From Micavibrio_C sp965231165 (GTDB lineage: Bacteria; Pseudomonadota; Alphaproteobacteria; Micavibrionales; Micavibrionaceae): a stretch of 64,000 bases of DNA. Both the position numbers and the translations under genes were made by a program. Location: the NCBI GenBank assembly GCA_965231165.1, contig OZ246421.1, positions 1,116,001-1,180,000 on the forward strand, read 5' to 3'. Below, piece by piece: positions 27,837 to 40,700 of the stretch. Below the pieces are notes generated by a model. That model worked only from the letters and a program-made list of their open reading frames with translations, searched no databases and had not been told where the DNA came from. Each line of letters starts with the position of its first letter. The first letter of the stretch is position 1.

Positions 27837-27851
27837 GAACCTTTAGAGAAC
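27837..27851 (+). promoter_or_regulatory. LexA (SOS) box upstream of uvrA
   Basis: GAAC-CTTTAGA-GAAC is an exact match to the alphaproteobacterial LexA direct repeat (GTTC-N7-GTTC read on the other strand). It lies 5 bases before the uvrA start codon, so bound LexA should block transcription or early elongation. Confidence 0.75.
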
Positions 27852-27856
27852 AATTT

Positions 27857-30721
<2,865 letters not shown>

Positions 30722-30811
30722 TTCAATGAAATCAAATAGTTGTATTTTTGCATTCTGATAAATATTATGTTAATATAAGCCAGTTTTACCAATATCTTCG
30801 AGAGTGTGGCC

Positions 30812-31546
30812 ATGGCAGAGACAGGTTATAAAAAAGGCGGATCAAATGGTTCCGGTGAAGGCGGCAAGCAAAAGCTGAAAATCGGACAGCCAAACCCTCC
30901 GGAGCCACCGACAAACAAGCCCGCCGGCCCATCAAAGTTCAACGCCGTTAAGTCTTTCCTGAAAGATCACTGGCGTAAAGCGGGCGGCATTGCCGTTTTT
31001 GGCCTGATCGGGACCAGCTTCGTACAAACCGATATTGAACACCCTGAACATTCAATGCTCAGCGTACAAGGTATTTACTTGAGAACCATGCGTGTGGCCG
31101 AAAACGTCAGCGCCATCGGCAACTTTGCATGGAATGTGGTATCCACGCCGGTAGCAGTTGCCCTGAAAGTGACTGATCTGGTGAAACCGGGCAGCCAACC
31201 GATGTCTGACTTCATAGTCTGCACCAACAAGAAATTCTACGACCAGATGATGGCCGGTGAGCCACGTGCCACCGCCTTTGCCAAAGCGATACAGCCGCAA
31301 CTGGAATCGCAGGCGCGCCTGCTGGCTTATAAAGATGCCCCCTTCTACAAGAAACACGCCGAATTCGATCCGTTGACCAGATCGCCTGCTGCGGTATTCC
31401 ACATTCCGGCTGTTCCGGCAGACTGGCACCCGAATGCGCCGTATGTTCTGGAATCGCCCATGCCTATGGAACAAAAATTCGCGGATGAACAGGCCTGTGG
31501 CCGCGACGAGGTTTACCGCAAATCGCCCATCCCCGGCATGAAATAA
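30812..31546 (+). CDS. Hypothetical membrane-anchored protein
   Basis: A 244-residue protein starting at ATG 30812 (GAGAG eight bases upstream). Residues 1-45 are Gly/Lys/Pro-rich and probably cytoplasmic. One hydrophobic segment, GGIAVFGLIGTSFV, lies near 58-72, after a basic stretch (KDHWRK). The remaining 170 residues should be periplasmic and contain two Cys (IVCTNKKF and QACGRDE) that could pair. No family is recognised. A strong bidirectional terminator follows, so it is a single-gene unit. Confidence 0.6.
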   Translation: MAETGYKKGGSNGSGEGGKQKLKIGQPNPPEPPTNKPAGPSKFNAVKSFLKDHWRKAGGIAVFGLIGTSFVQTDIEHPEHSMLSVQGIYLRTMRVAENVSAIGNFAWNVVSTPVAVALKVTDLVKPGSQPMSDFIVCTNKKFYDQMMAGEPRATAFAKAIQPQLESQARLLAYKDAPFYKKHAEFDPLTRSPAAVFHIPAVPADWHPNAPYVLESPMPMEQKFADEQACGRDEVYRKSPIPGMK

Positions 31547-31564
31547 GACACTACAATAAAAAGC

Positions 31565-31593
31565 AAAAACCCGGCACAAGCCGGGTTTTTTAT
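31565..31593 (+). terminator. Bidirectional Rho-independent terminator
   Basis: A 10-base stem AAAACCCGGC (31566-31575) with GCCGGGTTTT (31580-31589) and loop ACAA, with T runs on both strands. It serves the rightward membrane-protein gene and the leftward tRNA-Leu. Confidence 0.88.
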
Positions 31594-31677
31594 TGGTGCG
31601 GGTGGTCGGACTTGAACCGACACTCCTTGCGGAACCGGATTTTGAATCCGGCGCGTCTACCATTTCACCACACCCGC
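31594..31677 (-). tRNA. tRNA-Leu(CAA)
   Basis: 84 bases with encoded CCA. Read leftward, the acceptor stem GCGGGTG pairs with CACCCGC. The anticodon stem CCGGA/TCCGG encloses the loop TTCAAAA (anticodon CAA). A class II long variable arm (TTCCGCAAGGAGT) and the T arm GGTTCAAGTCC are present. Confidence 0.97.
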
Positions 31678-31688
31678 ACAGGTCTCTA

Positions 31689-31716
31689 CCTATAGCGGAT
31701 TTTTTATTTTTCGCAA
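31689..31716 (-). promoter_or_regulatory. Putative promoter of tRNA-Leu
   Basis: Read leftward: TTGCGA (31716-31711), 16 bases, TATAGG (31694-31689), ending about 12 bases before the mature tRNA 5' end. Confidence 0.45.
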
Positions 31717-31728
31717 GGCGGAAAACCG

Positions 31729-33477
31729 TTATTCACCGACGGATACCCAAAGTCCTGCGCAATATTGCAGCGTATTACTGACGGAGCTGTAGAGCAGGTC
31801 CCCTTCGTCCCCGGTGGGGCTTGTGCAGGAACCGCCGCTGCCGCCACCGCCGCCGCCCGGGGTAATCACAACCTGACCGTTGCCGCCCGTAGCCCCTGAA
31901 TTGCCGTTACCCGGCCCGCCATTGGCCGCCGCACCGGAACTGGTGGCGCCATTCGAACCCGTGATAACGGTACCGCCGGTAAAACTGTAACCGCCGCCGC
32001 CGCCACCATTGCGACCACTGCAAGCGCCACCATTTGTGGAAGAACCGCAGGAACCGCCGTCGCTCCCGGCACCGCCCGCACCACCATAGTTGGTGGCACC
32101 GCCATTATTTTCAGCACCGCCACCACCCGCGCCGCCGTAACGGTTGGGTGCCGTGCCCGCCGCTGGCGAACCGTTTTGACGGCGGTTACCGCCCTTGCCC
32201 CCGGCATAGGTTCCTGAGGCGCCGCCATTGCCGCCGGTATCACCACTGGGATTAACACCGCCGCCGCCAACCCAGACCGTCATATCATCACCGCCGGAAA
32301 CGGTGATCGTCGCTGTTGCATAACCGCCGCCGCCGCCACGTGAGGAACCTGAAGCATCATTACCGCCGCCGCCGCCGCCGCCGCCGCCCACAGCCAAAAC
32401 CTGACTATCGCTAACACGCACAACCAGACTGCCGCCACCGCCGCCGCCCGCGCCACGGTGCGAACTGCTCGGTGAACCGCTGCCGCCCGCACCATAGGCC
32501 TCGACCGTGAGCTGCGTACAGCCTGTCGGCACCTCATAAGCTGTTGATCCTGTCGCGGTAATCGTCTGCGGCGTTGTATCACAGCTTGGCGGAACCGGCG
32601 GCCCGCCGATCGGCCCCATGGCGCGCCATACGCCGTTGCCCCCACAATACTGCATCACGCTCTCGGCGGAATTGTAAATGATGTCGCCCTTGGTCCCGGC
32701 GGGTGATAAACAATCAGTTGGTGTGGCTGTGTGCTGACGTACGCAGCGCGCCGTGTTGATTTCGTCCTTGACGGGGTTGCCCTGCACACCGTCGGGCATG
32801 TTTTGCCGCCGGGCCGTGAACTGGTCATCTTCACTTGATGACCACAGGCGGCGCTGATCGCCCGTAGCACCCGCATTCAGCTCGAACCCGCCGATTGCCA
32901 CGCGGTTGGTACGCAGGACCGCCAGTTCATCTATCGCCGGCAGATACCAGTCCGTATGGTTAAGCGCCGTCAGGTCGCCGCAATATTGCGCGGCCTGGTG
33001 CGGCTGCACACCACCCGTCACGCTATCAGCATCGGTTGACAGCAGCAGCACGGTGTTGCCGTCACCGTCCGTCGTGCTGCCGGTGCCGGCCAGCGTGTCG
33101 CCGCTGGCATTGGCATTGTTGTAGGCGAATGTTGTACGCGATGCGCCGGTGCAGGCGGCACCATCCCATGTCATTCCGGCATCGCAATGCGTGGTGTACA
33201 TGGGTACGCTGCCATCCGGGGATACGCCCGCATAAACCGAGCCATCACTGCATTCATCGCCGATGGTCGGACAGCCGGTGGGAGCACCGCCATTATGATG
33301 AATCCCGACCCATTGCGTATCATTGCAATACTGCATCAGGTCGTGGTCGTCGTTATAAATGATATCTCCGCCCGTACCGGCAGGGTTAGTGCACGCGGCC
33401 TGTGCCGCTGTCGATGATATGATTATTGTCACTATAGACAAAATCAGGACAAGCCCGCGATCCCTGTAAAAACTCAC
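31729..33477 (-). CDS. Secreted DUF1566-type protein with Cys/Trp modules and a glycine-rich domain
   Basis: A 582-residue exported protein with a GTG start at 33477 (strong AGGGGGAG ribosome site) and a signal peptide ending SSTAAQA. It has three copies of a module of about 30 residues: C-x(2)-P-x-G, GD(I/L)xY, QYC, then a Trp cap. They lie at 29-58, 256-288 and 551-582. Between the first two is a DUF1566/FimH-lectin-like region with DWYLPAIDELAVL (177-189) and several Cys. Between the second and third is a domain of about 250 residues that is largely Gly (runs of up to nine) and resembles the glycine-rich domain attached to bacterial surface proteins. It is a close paralog of the 333-residue protein just upstream, differing mainly by this insertion. 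Probably an extracellular or outer-membrane-associated partner of the giant fibre. Confidence 0.75.
   Translation of the reverse strand: MSFYRDRGLVLILSIVTIIISSTAAQAACTNPAGTGGDIIYNDDHDLMQYCNDTQWVGIHHNGGAPTGCPTIGDECSDGSVYAGVSPDGSVPMYTTHCDAGMTWDGAACTGASRTTFAYNNANASGDTLAGTGSTTDGDGNTVLLLSTDADSVTGGVQPHQAAQYCGDLTALNHTDWYLPAIDELAVLRTNRVAIGGFELNAGATGDQRRLWSSSEDDQFTARRQNMPDGVQGNPVKDEINTARCVRQHTATPTDCLSPAGTKGDIIYNSAESVMQYCGGNGVWRAMGPIGGPPVPPSCDTTPQTITATGSTAYEVPTGCTQLTVEAYGAGGSGSPSSSHRGAGGGGGGSLVVRVSDSQVLAVGGGGGGGGGNDASGSSRGGGGGYATATITVSGGDDMTVWVGGGGVNPSGDTGGNGGASGTYAGGKGGNRRQNGSPAAGTAPNRYGGAGGGGAENNGGATNYGGAGGAGSDGGSCGSSTNGGACSGRNGGGGGGYSFTGGTVITGSNGATSSGAAANGGPGNGNSGATGGNGQVVITPGGGGGGSGGSCTSPTGDEGDLLYSSVSNTLQYCAGLWVSVGE
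32610..33393 (-). repeat. Gene-sized duplication, copy 1
   Basis: About 785 bases coding for module 1 through module 2 of the 582-residue protein match 33897-34680 in the neighbouring gene. Long identical stretches are broken by scattered single-base changes, many at third positions. This points to a recent duplication or ongoing gene conversion. Confidence 0.85.
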
Positions 33478-33774
33478 TCACTCCCCCTCCATCCCGCTAA
33501 ATTCCCGGAATAAACTGAATAAAATCGTTCAGTATTTATCTGGCGAACAAAATCGCTCTTTTTACTTAAAACGGCAGTACACAACTGCACGAATTCAACT
33601 ATGCGTAGAGATAAGCTTTTACACTAAATACTACGACTTACTTAATTAGAGATACCAAGGTATAATGGAGAAAATGCCCTGACAACTCAGAAAAACTTAC
33701 TATCCTTAAAAACAACCTTCGGGCTGCCCGCTTTCATAATACTGGCACTTGCACCGGCCAGCCGGAAACCCTCT
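33478..33774. other. Gap between the two DUF1566-type genes
   Basis: An AT-rich stretch of 297 bases with no supported gene. Its right part has a short GC-rich inverted repeat (CGGGC/GCCCG near 33720-33732) followed leftward by a T-rich run, which may weakly terminate the upstream gene. The left end holds the ribosome site of the 582-residue gene. No clear promoter hexamers. Confidence 0.4.
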
Positions 33775-34776
33775 TTATTTTCCTACATTTATCCAATAGC
33801 CCGAACAATATTGCAGCTTGTTACTTACGGAGCTGTAGATCATATCGCCCTCTGCCCCTGCGGGGCTACTGCAGGCGCCACTGGCACCCGGCCCGCCAAT
33901 CGGCCCCATGGCGCGCCACACGCCGTTGCCGCCGCAATATTGCATGACATGCTCAGCGGAATTAAAGAGGAGATCGCCTTTGGTTCCTGTCGGCGATGAA
34001 CAATCAGTTGGTGTGGCTGTGTGCTGACGTACGCAGCGCGCCGTGTTGATTTCGTCCTTGACCGGATTGCCCTGCACACCGTCGGGCATGTTCTGACGCC
34101 AGGCCGTGAACTGGCCGTTCTCACTTGATGACCACAGGCGGCGCTGATTGCCCGTAGCACCCGCATTCAGCTCGAACCCGCCGATAGCCACGCGGTTGGT
34201 GCGCAGGACCGCCAGCTCATCCTTCGCCGGCAGATACCAGTCCGTATGATTAAGCGCCGTCAGGTCGCCGCAATACTGCGCGGCCTGGTGCGGTTGCACA
34301 CCACCCGTCACACCATCGGCATCGGTTGACAGCAGCAGCACGGTGTTGCCGTCACCATCCGTCGTGCTGCCCGTACTGGCCAGCGTGTCGCCGCTGGCAT
34401 TGGCATTGTTGTAGGCGAATGTTGTACGCGATGCGCCGGTGCAGGCGGCACCATCCCATGTCATTCCGGCATCGCAATGCGTGGTGTACATGGCTACGTT
34501 GCCATCCGGGGACAACCCGGCATAAACAGAACCGTCACTGCATTCATCACCGATCGTGGAACAGCCGGTGGGGGCATTGGTGATGGCAACACCCACCCAC
34601 TGCGTATCATTGCAGTACTGCAAAAGATCATAATCGTCATTGAACACAATATCGCCCGCCACACCCGCAGGGTTGCTGCAGGCGGCTTGTGCGGTCGAAG
34701 GCAGCAAACATAACGCTGCCGCAAAAAACGCCATCTTTGCCTTCGTGGAAAGTGAGATAAATGGAGCGGCCTTCAT
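33775..34776 (-). CDS. Secreted DUF1566-type protein with three Cys/Trp modules
   Basis: A 333-residue exported protein. I start it at ATG 34776 because AGGGAGCC lies just upstream and the hydrophobic signal peptide (MAFFAAALCLLPSTAQA) then begins near residue 15. The mature protein begins directly with module 1 (C-SNPAG, GDIVFN, QYC, W). The DUF1566-like segment with DWYLPAKDELAVL follows, then module 2 (C-SSPTG to W-RAMG) and module 3 at the C-terminus (C-SSPAG to YWINVG). The start is 10 bases after the stop of the giant fibre gene and the ribosome site overlaps that stop, so it is translated from the same transcript. Probably a secreted accessory or cap protein of the fibre; that role is inference. 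Confidence 0.77.
   Translation of the reverse strand: MKAAPFISLSTKAKMAFFAAALCLLPSTAQAACSNPAGVAGDIVFNDDYDLLQYCNDTQWVGVAITNAPTGCSTIGDECSDGSVYAGLSPDGNVAMYTTHCDAGMTWDGAACTGASRTTFAYNNANASGDTLASTGSTTDGDGNTVLLLSTDADGVTGGVQPHQAAQYCGDLTALNHTDWYLPAKDELAVLRTNRVAIGGFELNAGATGNQRRLWSSSENGQFTAWRQNMPDGVQGNPVKDEINTARCVRQHTATPTDCSSPTGTKGDLLFNSAEHVMQYCGGNGVWRAMGPIGGPGASGACSSPAGAEGDMIYSSVSNKLQYCSGYWINVGK
33897..34680 (-). repeat. Gene-sized duplication, copy 2
   Basis: Partner of 32610-33393; see that entry. The copies lie in the same orientation about 1.3 kb apart. The glycine-rich domain of the 582-residue protein is absent from this copy. Confidence 0.85.
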
Positions 34777-34786
34777 TTGCGGCTCC

Positions 34787-37700
34787 CTAGTCTGGTTTGC
34801 GGCGACGGTTGGCAACCAGTAAAATGACAGCGCTCATACCGCCCATCAGCATCATGCCCACGATCAGGCCTAAACCTATCTGGGCCTTGTTAATGCCGTA
34901 ACCGGTATGGGCTTTCAGACCCTGCACGTCGCGGCTCAGGTCGTTCAGTGCGGTGACCATCGTCTCGCGGTCTGATTTCACGCTGGCCAGTTCGGCTTTC
35001 AGGGCTTCATTTTCGGCCTTCAGTTCCTTGGTGGCTTCGATCATCGGGGCGATCAGGCCGACATAATTGACCGACATATAGTTTTCAGGGGTCGATTTAT
35101 CGGTGCGTACCAGTTCCGGGAACACTTTGTTGATTTCCTGCGCCATGACACCGAATTCGAGAGTACCCTCTTTATCATCTTTCATGCGGAAGCTGTAGGT
35201 GCCGATCTGGTCCAGTTTAGCCAGCATGCTGCCGCGATCATTCAGTTCGTTGATATCTGTTTTCAGGCGCATATCCGAAACGTCGGTGATGGTGCCTGTG
35301 TACTGGATATCGCCCGTAACGTCCAGCTCAACGCCCGCCGCCGGTACCGCACCGATACCGATACGATCCTGCGACATGTCGCCGTAGATTGTACCGCCGA
35401 TATTCAACTGGCTGCTGCCCGTGGCGCTCGCGAAATCTATGTTTGATCCGATGATAATGTTGGTTGACCCCGTTGTCAGGTTGTCGCCTGCACGGTCACC
35501 GATGGCAATATTGCTGGCACCAGACGTTACGTTCATCAGCGCGCTATGGCCAAGAGCCGTGTTCGCCGTACCCGTGTTGTTTCCGGCAGTTCCACTGCCC
35601 TGCAGGGCGAACGCACCCAGCGCTGTATTATATGTAATCGAACCCGTGCCGGTGCTATGGCCATAGCGCATAGCGGCATAACCGACGGCCGTGCTTTCCT
35701 GCTTGGCGACGTTGGTGGTCAGCGTTGACCAGCCGAGGGCCGTGTTGCGCGTACCTATGGTCTGATCATAAAGAGCACCCTCGCCCAACGCAGCGTTATA
35801 GCTACCGGTGGTGTTACTGGCGAGAGAGCCAGAGCCTACCGACGCGTTATCAATACCGGTGGTATTCGCCATCATGCTGCTGTGACCGACAGCGGTGTTG
35901 CTGACGCCGGTATTACTTGCCGGTGTCCCGCCGCCTTGCAGGGCATAGGCACCCACGGCCGTGTTATAGGTGATGGCTGATGTTGTCGAGCTATCGGCAT
36001 TGGACATGGCCATGTAACCAATCGCCGTACTATCATCCTTGGCCCTGTTATTATAAAGAGCATTACCGCCGAATGCCGTATTCCTGTCTGCACCTCCCTG
36101 GATGTAGTAGAGGGAATTCATACCGCCTGCCGAGTTATTGCTGCCGGTCAGTGCCGTCGCGTTGCCCCACATTGACATCTCGCCCAAGGCGGTATTGCCG
36201 CTACCGGTGGTGTTGTTTTCCAGAGATTGCTGGCCGATGGCCGTGTTCCAATTGCCCGTTGTATTATCCATCATAGATCTATGGCCGACAGCCGTGTTCT
36301 CACCGCCAATATTCGCTGATGCTGTCGTACTGCCTTGCAAGGCATAGGCACCAATGGCTGTATTAGCAGAAACCTGAGTTGTGGCGGTGCTATCGGCATA
36401 GCGCATGGCGTCAAGACCAATGGCCGTGTTTTCCTGGCGCGCCACGTTGCTGGCCAGCGTATTAATACCCACGGCCGTGTTACCCGTGCCGGTGCTGCTG
36501 GTGCCTGAACCCGTACCGAGGAAAACCGTAGAGGTCGTATTGCTGATAGCATCGGACAGATCATCAATCGCACCGCCACCACCACCGCCACCGATCATGT
36601 CCGTCCACGCACCCGCCTGATAACCTTCAAATTTTGCAGTCTGACTGTTGTAACGGATCATACCGTTAACAGGTGAACCCGGTTGCTGCGCTGTGGTACC
36701 AATCGGCACGGTCAGTGCGCCCGTACCCACAACCTGCATCAAGCCCGCATTCGTCGTACCGGTAATTAAGTCACCGATGTTCAACTGGTTGCTGCCCGTA
36801 GCGGAAGCCGCTTCAATGTTATTACCTATGAGAATATTCGAACCTCCTGAAGTGAGCGTACTACCCGTTGAATAGCCAATCGCAACGTTTTCATTTCCAG
36901 TTACGTTCTGCAGAGCAGCCTGACCTACAGCGACGTTACCACTACCGCTACTGCCAGTGCTCATCGCGCTTCCGCCAAGAGCAACGTTATAGGACCCTGC
37001 TCCATTCGTCAGCGCGCTAGAACCAAGGGCCGTATTCGAACCTCCTGTAACACTCATCATTGCTGCATAACCAACGGCAGTATTAGAAGCAACAGTTGTT
37101 GCTGCAGACAATGTCAGATAACCCACAGCCGTGTTAGAGGCTCCCGATGTATTGACAAGCAATGAGAAGGCACCCAAAGCCGTGTTCCATGAGCCGTTGC
37201 TGGCTGCCAGAGCTTGTTTACCAAGGGCTGTCGAGTTTGCACCCGTTGTATTTACTGTTAGCGCCGCGTAACCAACGGCCGTGTTATGCTGACCAGACGT
37301 ATTACTGTCCAATGCCGTACTACCCACAGCCGTAATCTGGTTCGCGGTGTTCGCAGCCAGTGCGTTGTATCCAACACCCACGTTATCTGTGGCTGTCGTA
37401 ACTGCCGTCAGGGCATTATAGCCAAGCCCGAGGTTGTAATCACCCGTGGTAATGCTATCGCCAGCATTCTGACCAATAGCAAAGTTATACTGCCCGCCCG
37501 CAAGAATGCCATTCCCGGCATTCTGCCCCATCCACAGATTGAAGTCTGTCGCGTAATCTGTTTTGGCATCTGTCAGATTGTCGATAGCGACCGATCCCGC
37601 ACCGCCGATCATATCCACCCAGGCACCCGCCTGATAACCTTCGAACTTGCTGGTCTGGCTGTTGTAACGGATCATACCGTTGACAGGTGATCCCGGTTGC

Positions 37701-40700
37701 TGCGCCGTCGTACCGACCGGCACGGTCAGTGCGCCCGTACCCACAATCTGCATCAAGCCCGCGTTCGTCGTACCGGTGATCAGGCCGCCGATATTCAGGT
37801 GATAGGTGCTTGTTGTCGTGGGCACGTTGATGCCGTAACCAATCAGGATGTTATCGCTGCCACCGGCGGTCAGATTAGCCGCGGTATCCGCACCTATAAT
37901 CGTGTTCCGGTTATTGGTACCATCCAGATTATATGCCGCATCTGTACCGATAATAACGTTGTCGCTGCCGTCGTAAGTAAAGCTGACGGTTTCACCTTCC
38001 GCGGCACCAGCGCCGATCATGATATTGCCGGTGCCGGTCCTTAAATAGCGTCCGGCGACATCGCCCAGGGCCGTGTTCCCCGAACCTGTCGTAACTGTCA
38101 AGGCGCTATTACCCACGGCGGTGTTCTCGTTAGTGTTGCTAACCGTAGACAATGCCTCGCTACCGATGGCAATATTCGACCCTCCCGACGTGATACTGTC
38201 ACCAGCGCCAGCGCCCACAGCGGTATTAGCCCAGCCGCTGGTAACGGCGGTAAGGGCGTTCATTCCTATTGCCGTATTACCGTCACCCAAGCCCCCACCC
38301 GAGGAAGCGCTATTCAGTGAGTCCAGCGCGCTGATCCCGATGCCTGTATTGTAGAGGTTATTTGCCCCGACCGAACCGCCGCCCTCATGGCCCATAAATA
38401 TGTTATTCGTTGTCAGATTTTTCGCCGCATCGGTTAAATCATCAATCGCAACGCTACCCGCACCACCGATCATGTCCGTCCAGGCACCGTTCTGGTATGC
38501 CCGAAATTTGTTGGTCGTCGTGTCGTAACGCATCATACCGTTAGCAGCAGCCTGCATGCCTGCCTGCCCCGGTTCCTGTGTCGTCGCACCGGTCGGGATG
38601 GTCAAGGAGTTGGAGGCCAGTGTCATGGATGTGGCCGGGCTGCGATCCGTTGTGCCCGTACCCTGTCCCGGAACCACTGTCTGGAACAGTATGTTCGAGA
38701 GGCCGTTACCTGTCGTAATACCCGATTGCAGAACAAGATTACCGCCTGCAAGGTCGGTGCTGCCCGCATCCGCGCCACCGGCGTTGATCGTCAGGTTACG
38801 TCCAGCGGTGGTGTTTGTGGTTTCGCGTTCCATACCGATAGTCTGGTCAGCTGTGTCACCGCTGAAGGACAGGTTATAAGTCGGGGCACCCATAAATGTG
38901 GCAGGTACAGCCGTATCGATTACCATCTTGCCGCCGAACAGCGCCATAGTGTTGGCACCCGTCATGACCAAGCCGTCTTGGTCACCCATGAAGATACCCA
39001 TGGATTGGATGCCCGTTACCTGAGACCGTGTCGTAATAGTTACCGCATTATCAATCAAGCCAAGAGCCATCGAACCATCACCCTGGCCGCTGCCTGCGGT
39101 GCCGTTACCGGCGATAACAGATTTCCCCATTGCCGTGCTGGCAATGCCGGTGGCTTGTGTGCTATCCCCCATGGAGAAGCTTGAAAGGCCGCTGGCAGTC
39201 GAACTACCCATCGCCACGCTAGACTGACCACTGGCGGTGGAGTTGGCCCCCATCGCCACACTATAAGAACCGCTGGCGGTTGTTTGAAACCCCATCGCCA
39301 CGCTTCCAGAACTGCTGGCGGTTGTACTATATCCCAACGCCACGCTGTAATCGCCAATGTTGCCGTTATCCCATTGCGTACTGCCGATATACCCCGCCCG
39401 TAATGCCGCTTTCTGGGTATCAAAGAACATCCGTGTGCCTGCGCCTGTGGCCGGAACGCTGGCCGTGCCCGTATAAGTGCCGCTCAGCAGCAAGTCGCCA
39501 TCGGCCATCAGTTTATAAGTAGATGATGCACTGAACGCGCCACCGCTGTTGAACTGGATTTCACGGTCGGCACCGGCAGGTGTAGCACCGCCGCCAGCGC
39601 AGGCAGCCCAGCCCCCGCCGGAATTCTTACATTCGATAACACCTGCGTTATCGCGGATACCATAACCGCCAGAACCGCGTGTCGTACCCCAGTTCAGGTA
39701 TTTACCGGCACCAATACCCGCATCCATTGCCGAGTAAACGCCCCAGTTGCTACCTGTGAAGTAACCGCCGTAACCTCCCGTGCTGGCGCTGGTACCATAC
39801 ACGCCATATGTCGTACCGGTTGCCGCAAATGTTTCACCATATATACCGGTACCGCCCGTACTGTTAGCATAACCCCTGGTACCAAATGTCGTGCCGGTTG
39901 CCGCAGGAGCATAACCTTCAACGCCGATACCACCGGTACTTTCTGACTGACCATATATACCGTAAGTGGTACCTGTAGCAGCCGCCGCAATACCATATGT
40001 ACCTGTGCCGCCTGTGCTGGCTGCATAACCATGAACACCATATGTCGTGCCGGTTGCAGCGCTTGCATAACCGTAAACACCCCTGCCGCCTGTGCTTGAG
40101 TTTGCACCATAAACACCATTTGTAACGCCTGTTGTGGCCGTTGCCGTACCGTAAACAGCCGTACCACTCGTACTCGCGTTACTACCGTAAACGCCATATG
40201 TAGCACCTGTTGTACCTGTTGCCGTACCCTTGATAGCCGTGCCGTTCGCCGTCGTGCTGTTGGTCGTGCCGAAGATCGCGTTGCCCGACATAGATGCGTT
40301 TGTCGTGCTAACAAACAGAACGCTACCGCTGGTGATGGACGATGAGCCCATAACCATGCCCGTGCCCGTGGTCAAGCTGTCCCAATTCCAGGTTTGCGTA
40401 TTTGCCGCATTATTGATTGCGTTCGCACCCGAAGCCGCCGTCAGGGACGAAAGCGCTACTGACCCGGCGCCACCAATCATGTCGACCCAGGAACCGTTCT
40501 GGCGGCCTTCAAATTTATTGGTCGTGGTGTTGTAACGGATCATACCGTTTGCAGGTGCGCCCGGTTGTTGTGCCGTCGTACCAATCGGCAGCGTCAACGC
40601 GCCCGTACCTACGACCTGCATCAGACCCGCATTCGTCGTACCGGTGATCAGGCCGCCGATATTCAGCTGGTTGCTGCCGGTGGCGCTGGCGAAGTCTATG

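Noticed and set aside
33690..33745. Tiny 16-codon leftward frame between the DUF1566-type genes
   Set aside because: Too short, with no ribosome site; the sequence is better read as a weak hairpin region.
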